From contig DXCO01000019.1 of the NCBI GenBank assembly GCA_019115945.1, positions 1-64,000 on the forward strand: a DNA stretch of 64,000 nt. The letters run 5' to 3'. Below are positions 46,827 through 56,907 of the stretch, one piece after another. Origin of the DNA: Candidatus Borkfalkia excrementavium. GTDB lineage: Bacteria; Bacillota; Clostridia; Christensenellales; Borkfalkiaceae. The translations under genes and the position numbers were made by a program. Position 1 is the first letter of the stretch, and every line of letters starts with the position of its first letter. Below the pieces are notes generated by a model. That model saw only the letters and a list, made by a program, of their open reading frames with translations. It had not been told where the DNA came from and did not search any database.

Positions 46827-48425
46827 ATGAAATTTATCAAAAAAATGACGGTTTTGGTACTGGCGCTATGCTTGTCTCTGTCGTTTTTCGCAGTCGGCGC
46901 GGGTTGCGAATGGACGACGGGGGATGCCGGCGAAACGGTCGTATCCGGCGGCGGCGGGATCTCGTGGGATCTCGGCGACACCAACGACTGGGTCGCCCGT
47001 ACGCGCCCTACCGCGGATGATTTTTCGGATAAAACGCTCAACATCAAGTTCTTTAACGGCGGCTACGGCAGGGCCTGGCTGGACGAAATGGAAAAACAGT
47101 TCGAAGCGGATTATCCCGGCATCGACGTGCGCCTGACGGCATCGACGAACAGTTCCGACTTCCAGGATCTGCTGCGCACCGAATTGCAGGGCAACAATCC
47201 GTATGACATTTATATCTGCCACGATATTTCCTGGGAAAGCCTGGGCGGCGATGAAAAACTCCTCGTCGATCTGACGGACGAACTGTACAACGCGGTGATG
47301 TACACCGATCCCACGCCCGATGATACGATCGTGGAAGAGCAGGGGCTGACGCTGGACGAAAGCGGCAACGCGCAGATCACGTATAAAAATCTTCTGACGG
47401 ACGCTTCCGTCACGAGCGCGTATTACAGAGACGGCTATTATAAAGTCGCGCAGGTACAGGGCGCCGGCGGCATCCTGTACAATAAGACGATGTTCGACCA
47501 GTACGGCTGGGAACTTCCCGAAACGTACGACGATCTCAAAGCGCTCTGCGAACAGATCGTAGAGGACACGAACGGGGATATCGCGCCTTTCCTGGTCGCC
47601 GGTTCGGAAGGGTATCTTTGGGACAGCCTCGTATACGACTGGTGGATCCAGCTTGCGGGACAGGAAGAATTCAACCGCCTGTTCGAAGGCAACGATAAAA
47701 ACTGCTGGAATCCCGACGAGTATCCTTACCACAGACAGGCATATCAGTATTGGTACGATCTGTTTGTAGTCAACCAGAGCGAATATATGCTCGACGGTTT
47801 CACCGGGATCGACAACGTCATGGCGAACGCCGTATTCCTGCAGGGCATGGCGGCGATGATGCCCGCGACCGCCTGGGCGGTGAACGAACTGGGCGCGGAC
47901 GTCCTGGAAGAATCGGGCCTCGACGTCGGGCTGATCCCCACGCCGTATGTGGAAGGCGCGAAGACGGACGAAGACGGCAATCCTCTGCGCGTCTGCTACG
48001 ACGTCGCCGGAAGAGACTCCATCGTCGTATCCACGAACGGAAACTCCGATCTTGCCATCGAATTCCTCAAATGGATGGGCGAGTTGGACAACAAGTATAT
48101 TTTCCCGAAGAATGTTTCGGGCATGGTCATGGGCTTCAAGTACGACGTGGATACGCTGCTGACGGACGAGTACTGCAGATTTACGTGGGACAGAGACATG
48201 TTCAAACTTCTCGGAGAGACGACCTTCCGCACCACGGGTTATTCATCCAACCCCATGTTCGTTTTGAAACTGGTCTCCGCTTATCCGATCGAAAACTATT
48301 ATCTCAGGTGCTTTACGACGTACGGCACCGCCAGCCAGATCACGCCTTCCTCTATATTTGCAAGCGCCTGGTCGCAGGTGAACAGCAAGTGGGATGACTG
48401 GCGCTTCGAAGCGGGCCTCGAATAA
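46827..48425 (+). CDS. Solute-binding lipoprotein of the locus 2 ABC transporter
   Basis: The 532-aa lipoprotein (lipobox GAGC, Cys27) is a family 1-type sugar-binding protein. Features are LNIKFFNGGYGRAWLDEMEKQFEADYPGIDV near 70-100, YYKVAQVQGAGGILYNKTMFDQYGWELPETYDDL near 205-240, and GMAAMMPATAWAVNEL near 345. The protein is larger than MalE, as in the lipoprotein of locus 1. Start ATG 46827 with AAGGAG. A GC-rich hairpin (48437-48459) lies between it and the permease gene, a common way to raise binding-protein levels over permeases. Confidence 0.93.
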   Translation: MKFIKKMTVLVLALCLSLSFFAVGAGCEWTTGDAGETVVSGGGGISWDLGDTNDWVARTRPTADDFSDKTLNIKFFNGGYGRAWLDEMEKQFEADYPGIDVRLTASTNSSDFQDLLRTELQGNNPYDIYICHDISWESLGGDEKLLVDLTDELYNAVMYTDPTPDDTIVEEQGLTLDESGNAQITYKNLLTDASVTSAYYRDGYYKVAQVQGAGGILYNKTMFDQYGWELPETYDDLKALCEQIVEDTNGDIAPFLVAGSEGYLWDSLVYDWWIQLAGQEEFNRLFEGNDKNCWNPDEYPYHRQAYQYWYDLFVVNQSEYMLDGFTGIDNVMANAVFLQGMAAMMPATAWAVNELGADVLEESGLDVGLIPTPYVEGAKTDEDGNPLRVCYDVAGRDSIVVSTNGNSDLAIEFLKWMGELDNKYIFPKNVSGMVMGFKYDVDTLLTDEYCRFTWDRDMFKLLGETTFRTTGYSSNPMFVLKLVSAYPIENYYLRCFTTYGTASQITPSSIFASAWSQVNSKWDDWRFEAGLE

Positions 48426-48436
48426 TCGTGTACGGT

Positions 48437-48459
48437 TGCCGCCGCCTCGTGCGGCGGCA
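48437..48459 (+). promoter_or_regulatory. Intercistronic hairpin between binding protein and permease
   Basis: A perfect 9-bp GC stem (48437-48445 with 48451-48459), loop CTCGT, without a T-tract. It probably protects the upstream mRNA end from exonucleases rather than ending transcription. Confidence 0.7.
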
Positions 48460-48472
48460 GGGGAGAGTTTAT

Positions 48473-49417
48473 ATGGAGCAATTGAAAAAGAAAAGACGGC
48501 GCAATAAATACGGGCTGAGAAAGGAACAGATCGTATTCATCTGCGTTCTTCTCGCTTATCCCGTAATACATTTTTTGGTCACGTGGCTGTATATCAATTC
48601 GAGAACGCTCATTCTGTCCTTTACGCGCTATAACCCGAATGTGGCGGACTTTCAGATTCCGGGGAATATTTTTTACAATTTCGAAATGTGGATCGACAGA
48701 TTTCTGCATGATTCGAAGTATACGATGATCCTCGTCAATTCCCTTCTGTATTTCCCCGTTTCCTGCTTTATAACGCTTCCGCTTTCCGTCATCTGCGCAT
48801 ATTTCATCTTTGCCAAGGTGCCGGGAGGGACGGTTTTCCGCGTGATCTTCTTTCTTCCCTCCATTCTGCCCGGCGTCGCGATGACGATGGCTTTCCGTTT
48901 CGGGTTCGATACGTACGGTTATGTCAATGCGCTTTTGCGGCATCTGGGTATGGAAAACGTGCCCGTCTGGTTCGGCACTGACGGACTCACGCCGTTTATG
49001 ATCTTCTTTTACTGTGTGTGGGCGGGTATCGGCTATAACGTCGTTCTCATGTCGGGCGCAATGAGCCGCGTCCCTTCCGAGATCATCGAATACAACCGTC
49101 TCGAAGGTGTAGGGATGGGGCGCGAGATGTTCTGCATCATGGTCCCCATGGTGTGGCCTACGATCGTGACGCTGTTTACGGTCGGCATGAATACCGTGCT
49201 TACCCTATATATGCAGCCGTATTTCCTGATGGGATCGTCTACGGACGGAAACTTCAACACGGGAACGATCGCGCTTTATATCTTCGGAAATTATTCCGAC
49301 CGGCGTCAGATCCCGCAATTGTCATCTTTCGGTCTGCTCTGTTCGCTGTTCTACGTCCCCGTCATCTTCCTTGCAAGATGGATCATGAATAAATTCTTTA
49401 CGGAAGTGGACTACTGA
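48473..49417 (+). CDS. ABC transporter permease, MalF type (locus 2)
   Basis: The 314-aa membrane protein has six transmembrane segments. The EAA-type loop is EIIEYNRLEGVGMGREMFCIMVPM near 205-225, with E and G in the usual places although the leading EAA is altered to EYN. Start ATG 48473 has GGGGAG upstream; the open frame to the left is not used. It pairs with the permease behind it, whose start overlaps its stop (TGATG). Confidence 0.92.
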   Translation: MEQLKKKRRRNKYGLRKEQIVFICVLLAYPVIHFLVTWLYINSRTLILSFTRYNPNVADFQIPGNIFYNFEMWIDRFLHDSKYTMILVNSLLYFPVSCFITLPLSVICAYFIFAKVPGGTVFRVIFFLPSILPGVAMTMAFRFGFDTYGYVNALLRHLGMENVPVWFGTDGLTPFMIFFYCVWAGIGYNVVLMSGAMSRVPSEIIEYNRLEGVGMGREMFCIMVPMVWPTIVTLFTVGMNTVLTLYMQPYFLMGSSTDGNFNTGTIALYIFGNYSDRRQIPQLSSFGLLCSLFYVPVIFLARWIMNKFFTEVDY

Positions 49418-50433
49418 TGGAAACGAATGTTATGGAAAGCAATGTTGCCGACGTCGGTACGATGACGCCCGAAGTTTCCGAGTCTGAAATCATAGAATCC
49501 AAACTTGTCGGCAAAAAACTGAAAAAACAGAAGGAAAATTCGCCCGTAAAGCGTTCCACGGGCCAGAAAGTGGCGCTTTGGATCGTCTGTGCGATTTTTA
49601 TACTCTATTCCGTTTCGCTGCTCTTTCCCTTTGCCTGGCTTTTGTTCAACTCTTTCAAGACCCGGCAGGACTTTCTGACGAGCGCGGTCGCAAACGGCGG
49701 CATGAGCATACCTGCAATTTTTGATCCGCATAACTATTACGAGGCTCTGATCGGATTTAAACTGACGGTCGGTTCCGGTTCTGCGGTCAAAGAGGTAAAC
49801 CTCCTGCAGATGTTTCTCAACAGCATCATTCTGACCGCCACGACGACCTTTCTGGAAGTGTTCTTCTCCGCCTGTACGGCATATGTGCTCGCAAAATACA
49901 ACTTTCCCGGCAAAAAGATCATTTTCGGCATGGTCCTCGCGTCCATGGTCATACCGGTCGTGGGTACGTTGCCCGTCATGTACGATTTTATCGGCAGCAT
50001 CGGGCTGATGGACACACTTCCGGGCGTATGGATCGTGTATGTAGGCGGATTTGCGTTCGGCTTCCTTCTTTTGAACGGGCATTTCAAAAGCCTGTCCTGG
50101 ACGTATGCCGAGGCTGCGCAGATCGACGGCGCCACGAGTTTCGGGGTCTTTTTCAAGATCATGATCCCGCTCTCGATGCCTGCGCTCATCTCGCTCGCCA
50201 TCATTACGGCGATCGATTACTGGAACAATTTCGGCACGCCGAAGATTTATTTACCTTCCATGCCCACCGTTGCGGTCGGGCTGGATTCCCTGATGATCGA
50301 GATCGAAAAGACGAGCGATTACCCGCTCATGTTCGCGTGCGTGCTCGTCGCGATCGCTCCGATCGTCGCAATATTCTGCTGCTTCCAGAAGGTGATCATC
50401 TCCAACATGGTCGCGGGCGGAATCAAAGGCTGA
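49417..50433 (+). CDS. ABC transporter permease, MalG type (locus 2)
   Basis: The 338-aa membrane protein has a long charged cytoplasmic N-terminus (about 45 residues) that most MalG proteins lack, then six transmembrane segments. The EAA loop is YAEAAQIDGATSFGVFFKIMIPL near 230. The C-terminus MVAGGIKG matches the family ending. Its start overlaps the stop of the previous permease by one base, so they are coupled. No ATPase gene is present in this locus either. Confidence 0.93.
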   Translation: METNVMESNVADVGTMTPEVSESEIIESKLVGKKLKKQKENSPVKRSTGQKVALWIVCAIFILYSVSLLFPFAWLLFNSFKTRQDFLTSAVANGGMSIPAIFDPHNYYEALIGFKLTVGSGSAVKEVNLLQMFLNSIILTATTTFLEVFFSACTAYVLAKYNFPGKKIIFGMVLASMVIPVVGTLPVMYDFIGSIGLMDTLPGVWIVYVGGFAFGFLLLNGHFKSLSWTYAEAAQIDGATSFGVFFKIMIPLSMPALISLAIITAIDYWNNFGTPKIYLPSMPTVAVGLDSLMIEIEKTSDYPLMFACVLVAIAPIVAIFCCFQKVIISNMVAGGIKG

Positions 50434-50474
50434 TTTACCGGAAATGAAAAAAATAAAATCAAGGAGATAATATG

Positions 50475-53400
50475 ATGAGAAAGAAACTCAGAATTGCCCT
50501 GATCGCGGTCATGGCCATGCTGATGGTGCTCACGGTTTTTGCCGGGTGTAACGGAAATTCCGGTTCATCCTCCGGCTATAAACTGAGTCAGACGTCGGCT
50601 TCGCTCGAGATCGGCAGAACTTTGCAGTTGACTATCTCTCCCGAACCGGCGAACGTGACGTGGAGCAGTTCGGACGAAGATGTCGCGACCGTTTCGGACG
50701 GGCTTGTTACGGCAGTGGAGAAGGGTACTGCGACCATTACGGCGCAGGTCGCAAAGACGCAGGATACCGCCGCTGCAACACTGACCTGTGAAATCACGGT
50801 CAACAGCGTATCCGTTCTGCCCGAAAGCATTTCGATCACCAACGAGGATACGACGCCCGCGCCCGGATTTTTTGAAATCACGGCGCAGGTCATGCCCGAA
50901 GGAGCCGATCAGCGCTTTACGGCATCGCTCGTCGGCGAGCATACCCTCGTACAGATCGTGGACAACGAGGTAGCCATTGACGCGGAAATCGAAGACGGTT
51001 ATACGTTTACCGTCAGCGTGGCGTCCGTTGCGGACCCGCAGATCACAGACACGAAAGAATTTGTCGTCGACAACCGTCCCGAAGACGGTCTGCACATCAC
51101 GACCCCGCAGAGAGTGGTCGACGCGCAGGTCAATGACGGCAAACTGCAACTCAAATACACGATGGTGCCCGAAGCGGAAGTGACCTTCTCGCTTGAAACG
51201 GAAGTGGACGGCGTATCGATCACTCCCGGCGGCGAAATTTCCGTAGATAAATATGCGAACAACGGCATCGCGTTCACCGTAGTCGCCGAGGCGACCGTGG
51301 AGGAAGAAGAGTTCCGCACGACGGTCAATATGACCGTTCTCAACGAGATCGAGCGCGAGATCTCCACGGAAGAAGAACTCCGCGCGATCTGGACGGGCGA
51401 CAACGCGGAGAGCCGCGCCCGCATGCAGAACCATTACATCCTTACCGATAATATCGTGCTCACGTCCGACTGGACGTCCATCGCCAACGACGGCACGGAA
51501 GGCGGCACGGGCGCGCAGTTCAACGGCAATTTCAACGGCAACGGCTACACCATTTCCAACTTCAACATGAACGCCGGCTGGAACAACGGTTTCTTCTATT
51601 CGATCGGTGAAGAGGGCGTGGTGGAAAATCTCGTTCTGGAAAGCGGCAACGGCGTAAACGACGGTATCCACGGCATGTTCTGCGGACCGTTCGCGGGATA
51701 TTGTTTCGGCACCATTCAGAACAGTATGGCAAACGTACGCGTCACCTCCGATACCAATAGTGCGGGCGCCCATATTTCCGTCGGCTCTTTCGTCGGCACG
51801 ATCGGCGCGACCGGCCTTGTGATCAACTGCGTCTCCATCGGCCAGACGGTCATCAACCGCAACCCGACGGGCGAAAATTCCGACTATACGACGGGCTTTG
51901 CCGCAAGCATGCCCGGCACGCTCGGCCAGTGCCTGCGTTCGAGTTATGCGCTCGAAGGCACGATCGAAAACATCGTAGGGCACAGGAGCGGTATTGATAC
52001 CGCCGCCGAAGGGGAGTTGGACGTCATCCGCACGGAAGAAGAAATGAAGACGGCCGCTTCGTATCCCGAATACGATGCCGAAACGGAAGAGGGATTCGAC
52101 AGGGAGATCTGGAGAATCGTAGACGGTTCTTTCCCGTCCCTCTATAACGATAAGTTTGTAGAGCCCGCAATGATCGAAGTCAAAGTCAACGGCGAAGAGA
52201 TCATCGACGGCAAATTCACGGTCGGGCACGGCGATTACGAATTCACCGCCGAAGTTACGGATGCAGACGGTTCTGCCGTCAACGTGCCGCAATCCTTCTC
52301 GATCATCAGTTTTGCTACGGGTACGGGCGTTGCGGACGGCGCGTTCACTTATGACGGCGTTACCGTTTCGGTAAACGGTTCTCTCGCAAAGGACGGAGAC
52401 ACGGTGACGATCGTGCTTGCCTCCGACCTCAATACCAATATACAGACAACGGTCACCTTTACTTTTGAAGGAGCGCTCGCGGTCGTCGTTGACGAGATCC
52501 CCGATCTCGAATACACTGCAGACGGTGCGAATACCTTCGACGTATCCGATCTCGTTACCGTATTGAGCGGATCGGGCAGCGAAACGGTCACTTATGAGAT
52601 CACGCAGGAAACGGCGGGCGTTACGATCAACGAAGAGACGGGCGTGCTCACCATTACGGCGGCTTCCAACAATATGGCGGTATTCAAAGTACAGGTCACC
52701 GTCACCGACGGAAGCGAATCGGCAAAATCTGCAGAGATCTCCGTAAACGTCATCAATACCGTTCCCAAGGAAATTTCCACTGCGGAAGAGTTCCTCGCGA
52801 TTTGGCCGATCGGCCGTTGGGATGCTCCCGACGATACCGTCAAGCCGCTCATGCATAACAATTATATCCTTACGGACAATATCGATCTCGGCAGCAGTGC
52901 GAAAGTGATCGGTTACGCTTGGAATGATGCGAGCGATACCGGCTACGGCCTGTTCGGGACCTTCGACGGAAACGGCTACACGATTTCGTGGTCAAATAAC
53001 CTTGCCGTCAGTTGGAACTGCGGTTTGTTTGCAAAAGTAGAGGCAACGGGCGTGATCAAAAACCTGAAAATGCAGACTTACGGCGACGGCGCTATCCACG
53101 GATTGGTGGCTGGTCCGATCGGTTTGGTATATGGTACAGTAGAAAATTGCTTCTTTGATGTGAAAGTAACAACGGAAAAGCAATCTACTGGAGCAGTTCA
53201 ACCGATCGGTACGGCGGTCGCGGCTGTGTGCGGCGGCGGTAAATTGATCAATGTCATTTCAATCGGTCAGGCAATGCTTGAAATTGACGGAACGCCGGTT
53301 GTCAGCGGTGTCTACGGCAAGACGCACGACACCGACAGTGCAAATGCGGTCGTAACCGACAGTTACGCCCTGTCCGGAACGGTGACAAAAACGGAGATCG

Positions 53401-54854
53401 ATACGGTCGCGGATAAAATTACGGCAGAAAACACGAAGATCGTTCTCACCGATACGGAAATGCGTACGGCCTCCAACTTTGCGGATTGGGATACGGAAAT
53501 CTGGTATATTGCAGACGGCGCATATCCTACGCTGAAAAACGATAAACTGGTAATTCCCACGGGGATTGAGATCACCAATTCCGAAACGACGGTCGGGGTC
53601 GGCGCAACCGAAATCACGGCAGACGTGACTCCTTCGGGCGACTGGTTTATTTCTTCCTTCACGACGACGGATGAAACGAATATCACCTATGAGGGCAGGA
53701 CTGTAACGGTCAAACCGCAGGCGGTAACGGGAGCGACGTTCACGGTCACGGTAGCGGCGGCGCTTGCGCCGTCCGTGACGGACCAAATGACGTTTACCGT
53801 CTCGAACGAAGGAATCTCTGTCAGTTTTGCGGACGACGCGCCCGAAACGATGGATTTTGAAACCTCTGCTACGCTCGCGCTTGCAGATTACGTAGAAGTC
53901 AGTCAGGACAGCGGTTATACGCTTTCGTATGCATTAAAAGAAACGGTGACGGGTGTTTCCGTCGATGCGGAAACGGGCGTCGTGACCCTGACGGAAGAGG
54001 TGAACAACACCGCCGTATTTACGGTCGTCGCTACGGTCACGCCCGATGCAGGCGGAGATCCTTCGAGCGCGGAACTGACCATAACGGTCACGAATCACGT
54101 ATTCAAAGAGATCAACGGCATTGAGGATCTGCAGGCGATCTGGACGGGGAACAATGCAGTTTCCCGCCAGAACCTGACCAACAATTATATTCTGATGACG
54201 GATATCGACCTTTCGGGCGTTACGTTTGGTACGATCGGCATCGCCGATACAGACGGTATCGGACTTTCCGGAACGTTTGACGGCAACGGGCACAAGATAT
54301 CCGGAGTGAAAATGAACGTGGGCTGGAACGGCGGTTTCTTCGCGAGGATCGAATCGACGGGCGTCGTCAAGAACCTGCACCTTGAAAGCGGCACGGGAGC
54401 CGACGACGGCGTTCAGACGATTTACGGCGGCGCTTTGGTCGGTTTCCTGTACGGAAGGGTAGAGAACTGTTTTGTAAATGTACGCGTTTATACCAGTCAT
54501 GCTTCTCAGCCGATCGGTACGCTTGCAGGAACCTTGCAGGAAGGCGGGGTTATCGTAAACAGCATCGCAATCGGGCAGGCAGTCTTTACGGGAGATCGTT
54601 CAGAGGCAGAACATGGATCTGGGTTTATCTCTTCCGGTTCTGCAAGCCAAATCACGAGCAGTTTTGTTCTCGATACGACGGTCGACGGTTCCATAGGCTA
54701 TAACAAGGTTGCCGACGAAAATATCGTAAAGACGGAAACGGAACTCAAAACGGCCACTACGTTTGAAGGTTGGGATAGCAGCATTTGGACGATTTCTGAA
54801 GGCTCTTATCCCGCACTGATCCCGAACTGCACTTCGGGGCAGGCGGATGCGTAA
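50475..54854 (+). CDS. Giant repeat lipoprotein (1459 aa) with Big_2 and three GLUG-like modules
   Basis: A lipoprotein signal peptide (lipobox FAGC) is followed by a Big_2 Ig-like domain (about 34-105; VTWSSSDEDVATV) and further beta domains. Three large modules of about 240-260 residues follow (about 295-560, 770-1010, 1200-1459). Each starts with an ISTEEEL/LRAIW-type segment, then NHYILTDNI or NNYILMTDI, then FNGNGYTIS or FDGNGYTIS with GLUG-like turns (ENLVLESG, VENCF-V-V), and ends EIWRIVDGSFPSL-type (W-I-GSYPAL). GLUG repeats usually make beta-helices in surface proteins. Cadherin-like segments (VTYEITQETAGVTINEETG) separate the modules. A surface binding or scaffold role is inferred. 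ATG 50472 and 50475 both fit the AAGGAG site. Confidence 0.82.
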   Translation: MRKKLRIALIAVMAMLMVLTVFAGCNGNSGSSSGYKLSQTSASLEIGRTLQLTISPEPANVTWSSSDEDVATVSDGLVTAVEKGTATITAQVAKTQDTAAATLTCEITVNSVSVLPESISITNEDTTPAPGFFEITAQVMPEGADQRFTASLVGEHTLVQIVDNEVAIDAEIEDGYTFTVSVASVADPQITDTKEFVVDNRPEDGLHITTPQRVVDAQVNDGKLQLKYTMVPEAEVTFSLETEVDGVSITPGGEISVDKYANNGIAFTVVAEATVEEEEFRTTVNMTVLNEIEREISTEEELRAIWTGDNAESRARMQNHYILTDNIVLTSDWTSIANDGTEGGTGAQFNGNFNGNGYTISNFNMNAGWNNGFFYSIGEEGVVENLVLESGNGVNDGIHGMFCGPFAGYCFGTIQNSMANVRVTSDTNSAGAHISVGSFVGTIGATGLVINCVSIGQTVINRNPTGENSDYTTGFAASMPGTLGQCLRSSYALEGTIENIVGHRSGIDTAAEGELDVIRTEEEMKTAASYPEYDAETEEGFDREIWRIVDGSFPSLYNDKFVEPAMIEVKVNGEEIIDGKFTVGHGDYEFTAEVTDADGSAVNVPQSFSIISFATGTGVADGAFTYDGVTVSVNGSLAKDGDTVTIVLASDLNTNIQTTVTFTFEGALAVVVDEIPDLEYTADGANTFDVSDLVTVLSGSGSETVTYEITQETAGVTINEETGVLTITAASNNMAVFKVQVTVTDGSESAKSAEISVNVINTVPKEISTAEEFLAIWPIGRWDAPDDTVKPLMHNNYILTDNIDLGSSAKVIGYAWNDASDTGYGLFGTFDGNGYTISWSNNLAVSWNCGLFAKVEATGVIKNLKMQTYGDGAIHGLVAGPIGLVYGTVENCFFDVKVTTEKQSTGAVQPIGTAVAAVCGGGKLINVISIGQAMLEIDGTPVVSGVYGKTHDTDSANAVVTDSYALSGTVTKTEIDTVADKITAENTKIVLTDTEMRTASNFADWDTEIWYIADGAYPTLKNDKLVIPTGIEITNSETTVGVGATEITADVTPSGDWFISSFTTTDETNITYEGRTVTVKPQAVTGATFTVTVAAALAPSVTDQMTFTVSNEGISVSFADDAPETMDFETSATLALADYVEVSQDSGYTLSYALKETVTGVSVDAETGVVTLTEEVNNTAVFTVVATVTPDAGGDPSSAELTITVTNHVFKEINGIEDLQAIWTGNNAVSRQNLTNNYILMTDIDLSGVTFGTIGIADTDGIGLSGTFDGNGHKISGVKMNVGWNGGFFARIESTGVVKNLHLESGTGADDGVQTIYGGALVGFLYGRVENCFVNVRVYTSHASQPIGTLAGTLQEGGVIVNSIAIGQAVFTGDRSEAEHGSGFISSGSASQITSSFVLDTTVDGSIGYNKVADENIVKTETELKTATTFEGWDSSIWTISEGSYPALIPNCTSGQADA

Positions 54855-54870
54855 TACGCAATGAAGGAAT

Positions 54871-54907
54871 AATTCGGCTCGCCGTTTTTCGGGGAGCCGA
54901 ATTTTCT
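54871..54907 (+). terminator. Terminator of the ABC/GH16 operon
   Basis: AATTCGGCTC (54871-54880) pairs with GAGCCGAATT (54894-54903), with inner pairs, followed by TTCTTG after the T arm. A weak promoter candidate (TAAAAT near 54953) precedes the next unit. Confidence 0.78.
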
Positions 54908-54990
54908 TGAAGAACTTTCGGCAAATTCCTTGTAACGGGGCTTGCCGATGTGATAAAATAATAGGGCGCAGAGGCGCCGACGGAGAAATT

Positions 54991-56907
54991 ATGAAACTCG
55001 ATTTAAGATGTCTGCAAATCGATCTTGCCCGCCAGAAAGAGAGCGTTGCATTCGTGAAAAGTTACGCCGATTTTGCGGCGGAAAACGGCTATAATGCCCT
55101 GATCCTGTATCTTGAAAACGCGGTCCGCACCGAAGATACCGCCTTTTTCGACCCCGAAGAGACGTATTCTGCCGATGAGATCCGTGAGATCGTCGCCTAT
55201 GCCGAATCGAAAGGGCTCGACGTCATTCCCGCCCTCGAAAATTTGGGCCATCTCGAAAAATTTTTCCTCTATCCGCAACTTGAACATTTATCCGAGATCA
55301 CCGACGTAGAGAAGGAGGGGCGCGGGTTCGACCGCTTCAAGCGCGGCGCGTGCGGCTGTATCACGAATCCGGAACTGAACAAATTTTTCGATAAATATAT
55401 TGCGGACGTCTGTTCCCTTTTCCACAGTAAATATGTGCATATGGGGCTCGACGAGCCTTTCGATCTTGCCGTTTGCGAGCGCTGCAAGGGTGCGCTCGCT
55501 GCGGGCAAATCGAAGAGCGATCTCTTTCTTGCGCACATTCTGCATACGTACGAACTTTGCAAAAGCCTCGGCAAGACGATGATGATGTGGGACGATTTTT
55601 TCGAATATGCCGATATCGTCCGCGATCTGCCCCGCGACATTGTGCTTTGCAACTGGAATTACGTGTTCGTCGGCGACGAGCCGCAGGGGCACTGGACCAA
55701 CCGCATCAAAAAAGATTGGTTCCGCCTGTATGACGAGTTGGGCTTTTCCTATCTCTTCTGCGTGTACGCGCACCGCTGTTCTTCCCCGTATAACGTGGAT
55801 ACGTTTACCGATTACGCAGAAAAATACAGCCCCGTCGGCGCGATCATGACGACCTGGAAACGCTCCGATTCGTTCTATCAGGGCGCATATCCCAATATTG
55901 CCTATGCGGGGAAAAAGTGGAGCGGCCTCATCCAAAGCGAAGGGGACAGGGTCGCCGCATATGCTTCCGCGCTCGGCGGTTCGGAAGAATGCGCGAAACT
56001 GCTCCTTTCCATGAACATCGTAGAGTGCGGTTCCGTAGGGGATATGGCGAATGCGGCCGAAAGCGATTACATGCTCAAACTCATGTACCGCGCAGCACTT
56101 GTGCCCGCGCTCGAAGCGCTGCGCGGCTTTCAGGGCAGCCTTTCCGGGCAGGCGCGCGACGTCGTTACCGACGCCTACGATTATATTTACGAAATTTATC
56201 TCAATCTGCGCCTGCAGAGGCTTGCCGTCTCCATTTTCGACGATTACGAGCGCAAAGAGGATATGCGCCCGTGCCGTCTGAAAGAACTGGACGAGATCGC
56301 GGCCGGCTTTGAAGAGATCCGCGAAAACGGCGCCGCTCTTTGGGAAAGATACCGCAGCGGTATCAAAAGTTGCAGGGGCGCGTTCGAAAAGAAATTCGCC
56401 TCTTATGCGCAAAAGATCGATCGGTGCAGAAAGGAACTGATCAAGGGCAGGCGATGCGGCGTGCTGTACGTCGATCTCATGCTGCACGACCCGTATCCCA
56501 CCGTGCACAATCAGATCGCCGTCAAATACCGCGGCGAAGAAGAAAACATCCTGTTTACGGGGGTGCTGAAGCCGAGCATCGCGCAATTTGAAATCGGCGG
56601 ATGCTACGGGTATCGCTTTGCGATCGAAGAAAAGGAATTGGAAAGCGTAACCTTTGCCGTCTGGGGCGAAGGCGCACACTATCCGCTGCATTTCCGTTAT
56701 ACGGCGCAGGGCAGAAAATACGTGGCGGATACCGTCGAGGTCCTCTCCGGCGACGTGCGGAATGCGGAAAACGTCCTGTTTGAAGATACCCGTTTTGCGG
56801 AAATGGGTACGGACGACGGGATCGCGCATTTCAACGATATCGCGCTTTCCGCAAAGCGCCACGTCATCCGCGTGACCTTCCGGCCCCTTTCGGAGGTGAA
56901 AAAATGA
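54991..56907 (+). CDS. GH20-like cytoplasmic glycosidase
   Basis: The 638-aa protein has a TIM barrel with the GH20-type signature MGLDEP near residue 152, where the Asp-Glu pair would be the catalytic pair of beta-N-acetylhexosaminidases (canonical HxGGDE). Other barrel parts are ALENLGHLEKF near 84 and MMMWDDFFEY near 200. CERCKGAL near 160 is an unusual Cys pair. A helical region (350-500) and a C-terminal beta domain follow. No signal peptide is present. The RBS CGGAG precedes ATG 54991. It shares a 4-nt overlap with nagA, so it probably releases N-acetylglucosamine or a related sugar in the cytoplasm. Confidence 0.8.
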   Translation: MKLDLRCLQIDLARQKESVAFVKSYADFAAENGYNALILYLENAVRTEDTAFFDPEETYSADEIREIVAYAESKGLDVIPALENLGHLEKFFLYPQLEHLSEITDVEKEGRGFDRFKRGACGCITNPELNKFFDKYIADVCSLFHSKYVHMGLDEPFDLAVCERCKGALAAGKSKSDLFLAHILHTYELCKSLGKTMMMWDDFFEYADIVRDLPRDIVLCNWNYVFVGDEPQGHWTNRIKKDWFRLYDELGFSYLFCVYAHRCSSPYNVDTFTDYAEKYSPVGAIMTTWKRSDSFYQGAYPNIAYAGKKWSGLIQSEGDRVAAYASALGGSEECAKLLLSMNIVECGSVGDMANAAESDYMLKLMYRAALVPALEALRGFQGSLSGQARDVVTDAYDYIYEIYLNLRLQRLAVSIFDDYERKEDMRPCRLKELDEIAAGFEEIRENGAALWERYRSGIKSCRGAFEKKFASYAQKIDRCRKELIKGRRCGVLYVDLMLHDPYPTVHNQIAVKYRGEEENILFTGVLKPSIAQFEIGGCYGYRFAIEEKELESVTFAVWGEGAHYPLHFRYTAQGRKYVADTVEVLSGDVRNAENVLFEDTRFAEMGTDDGIAHFNDIALSAKRHVIRVTFRPLSEVKK

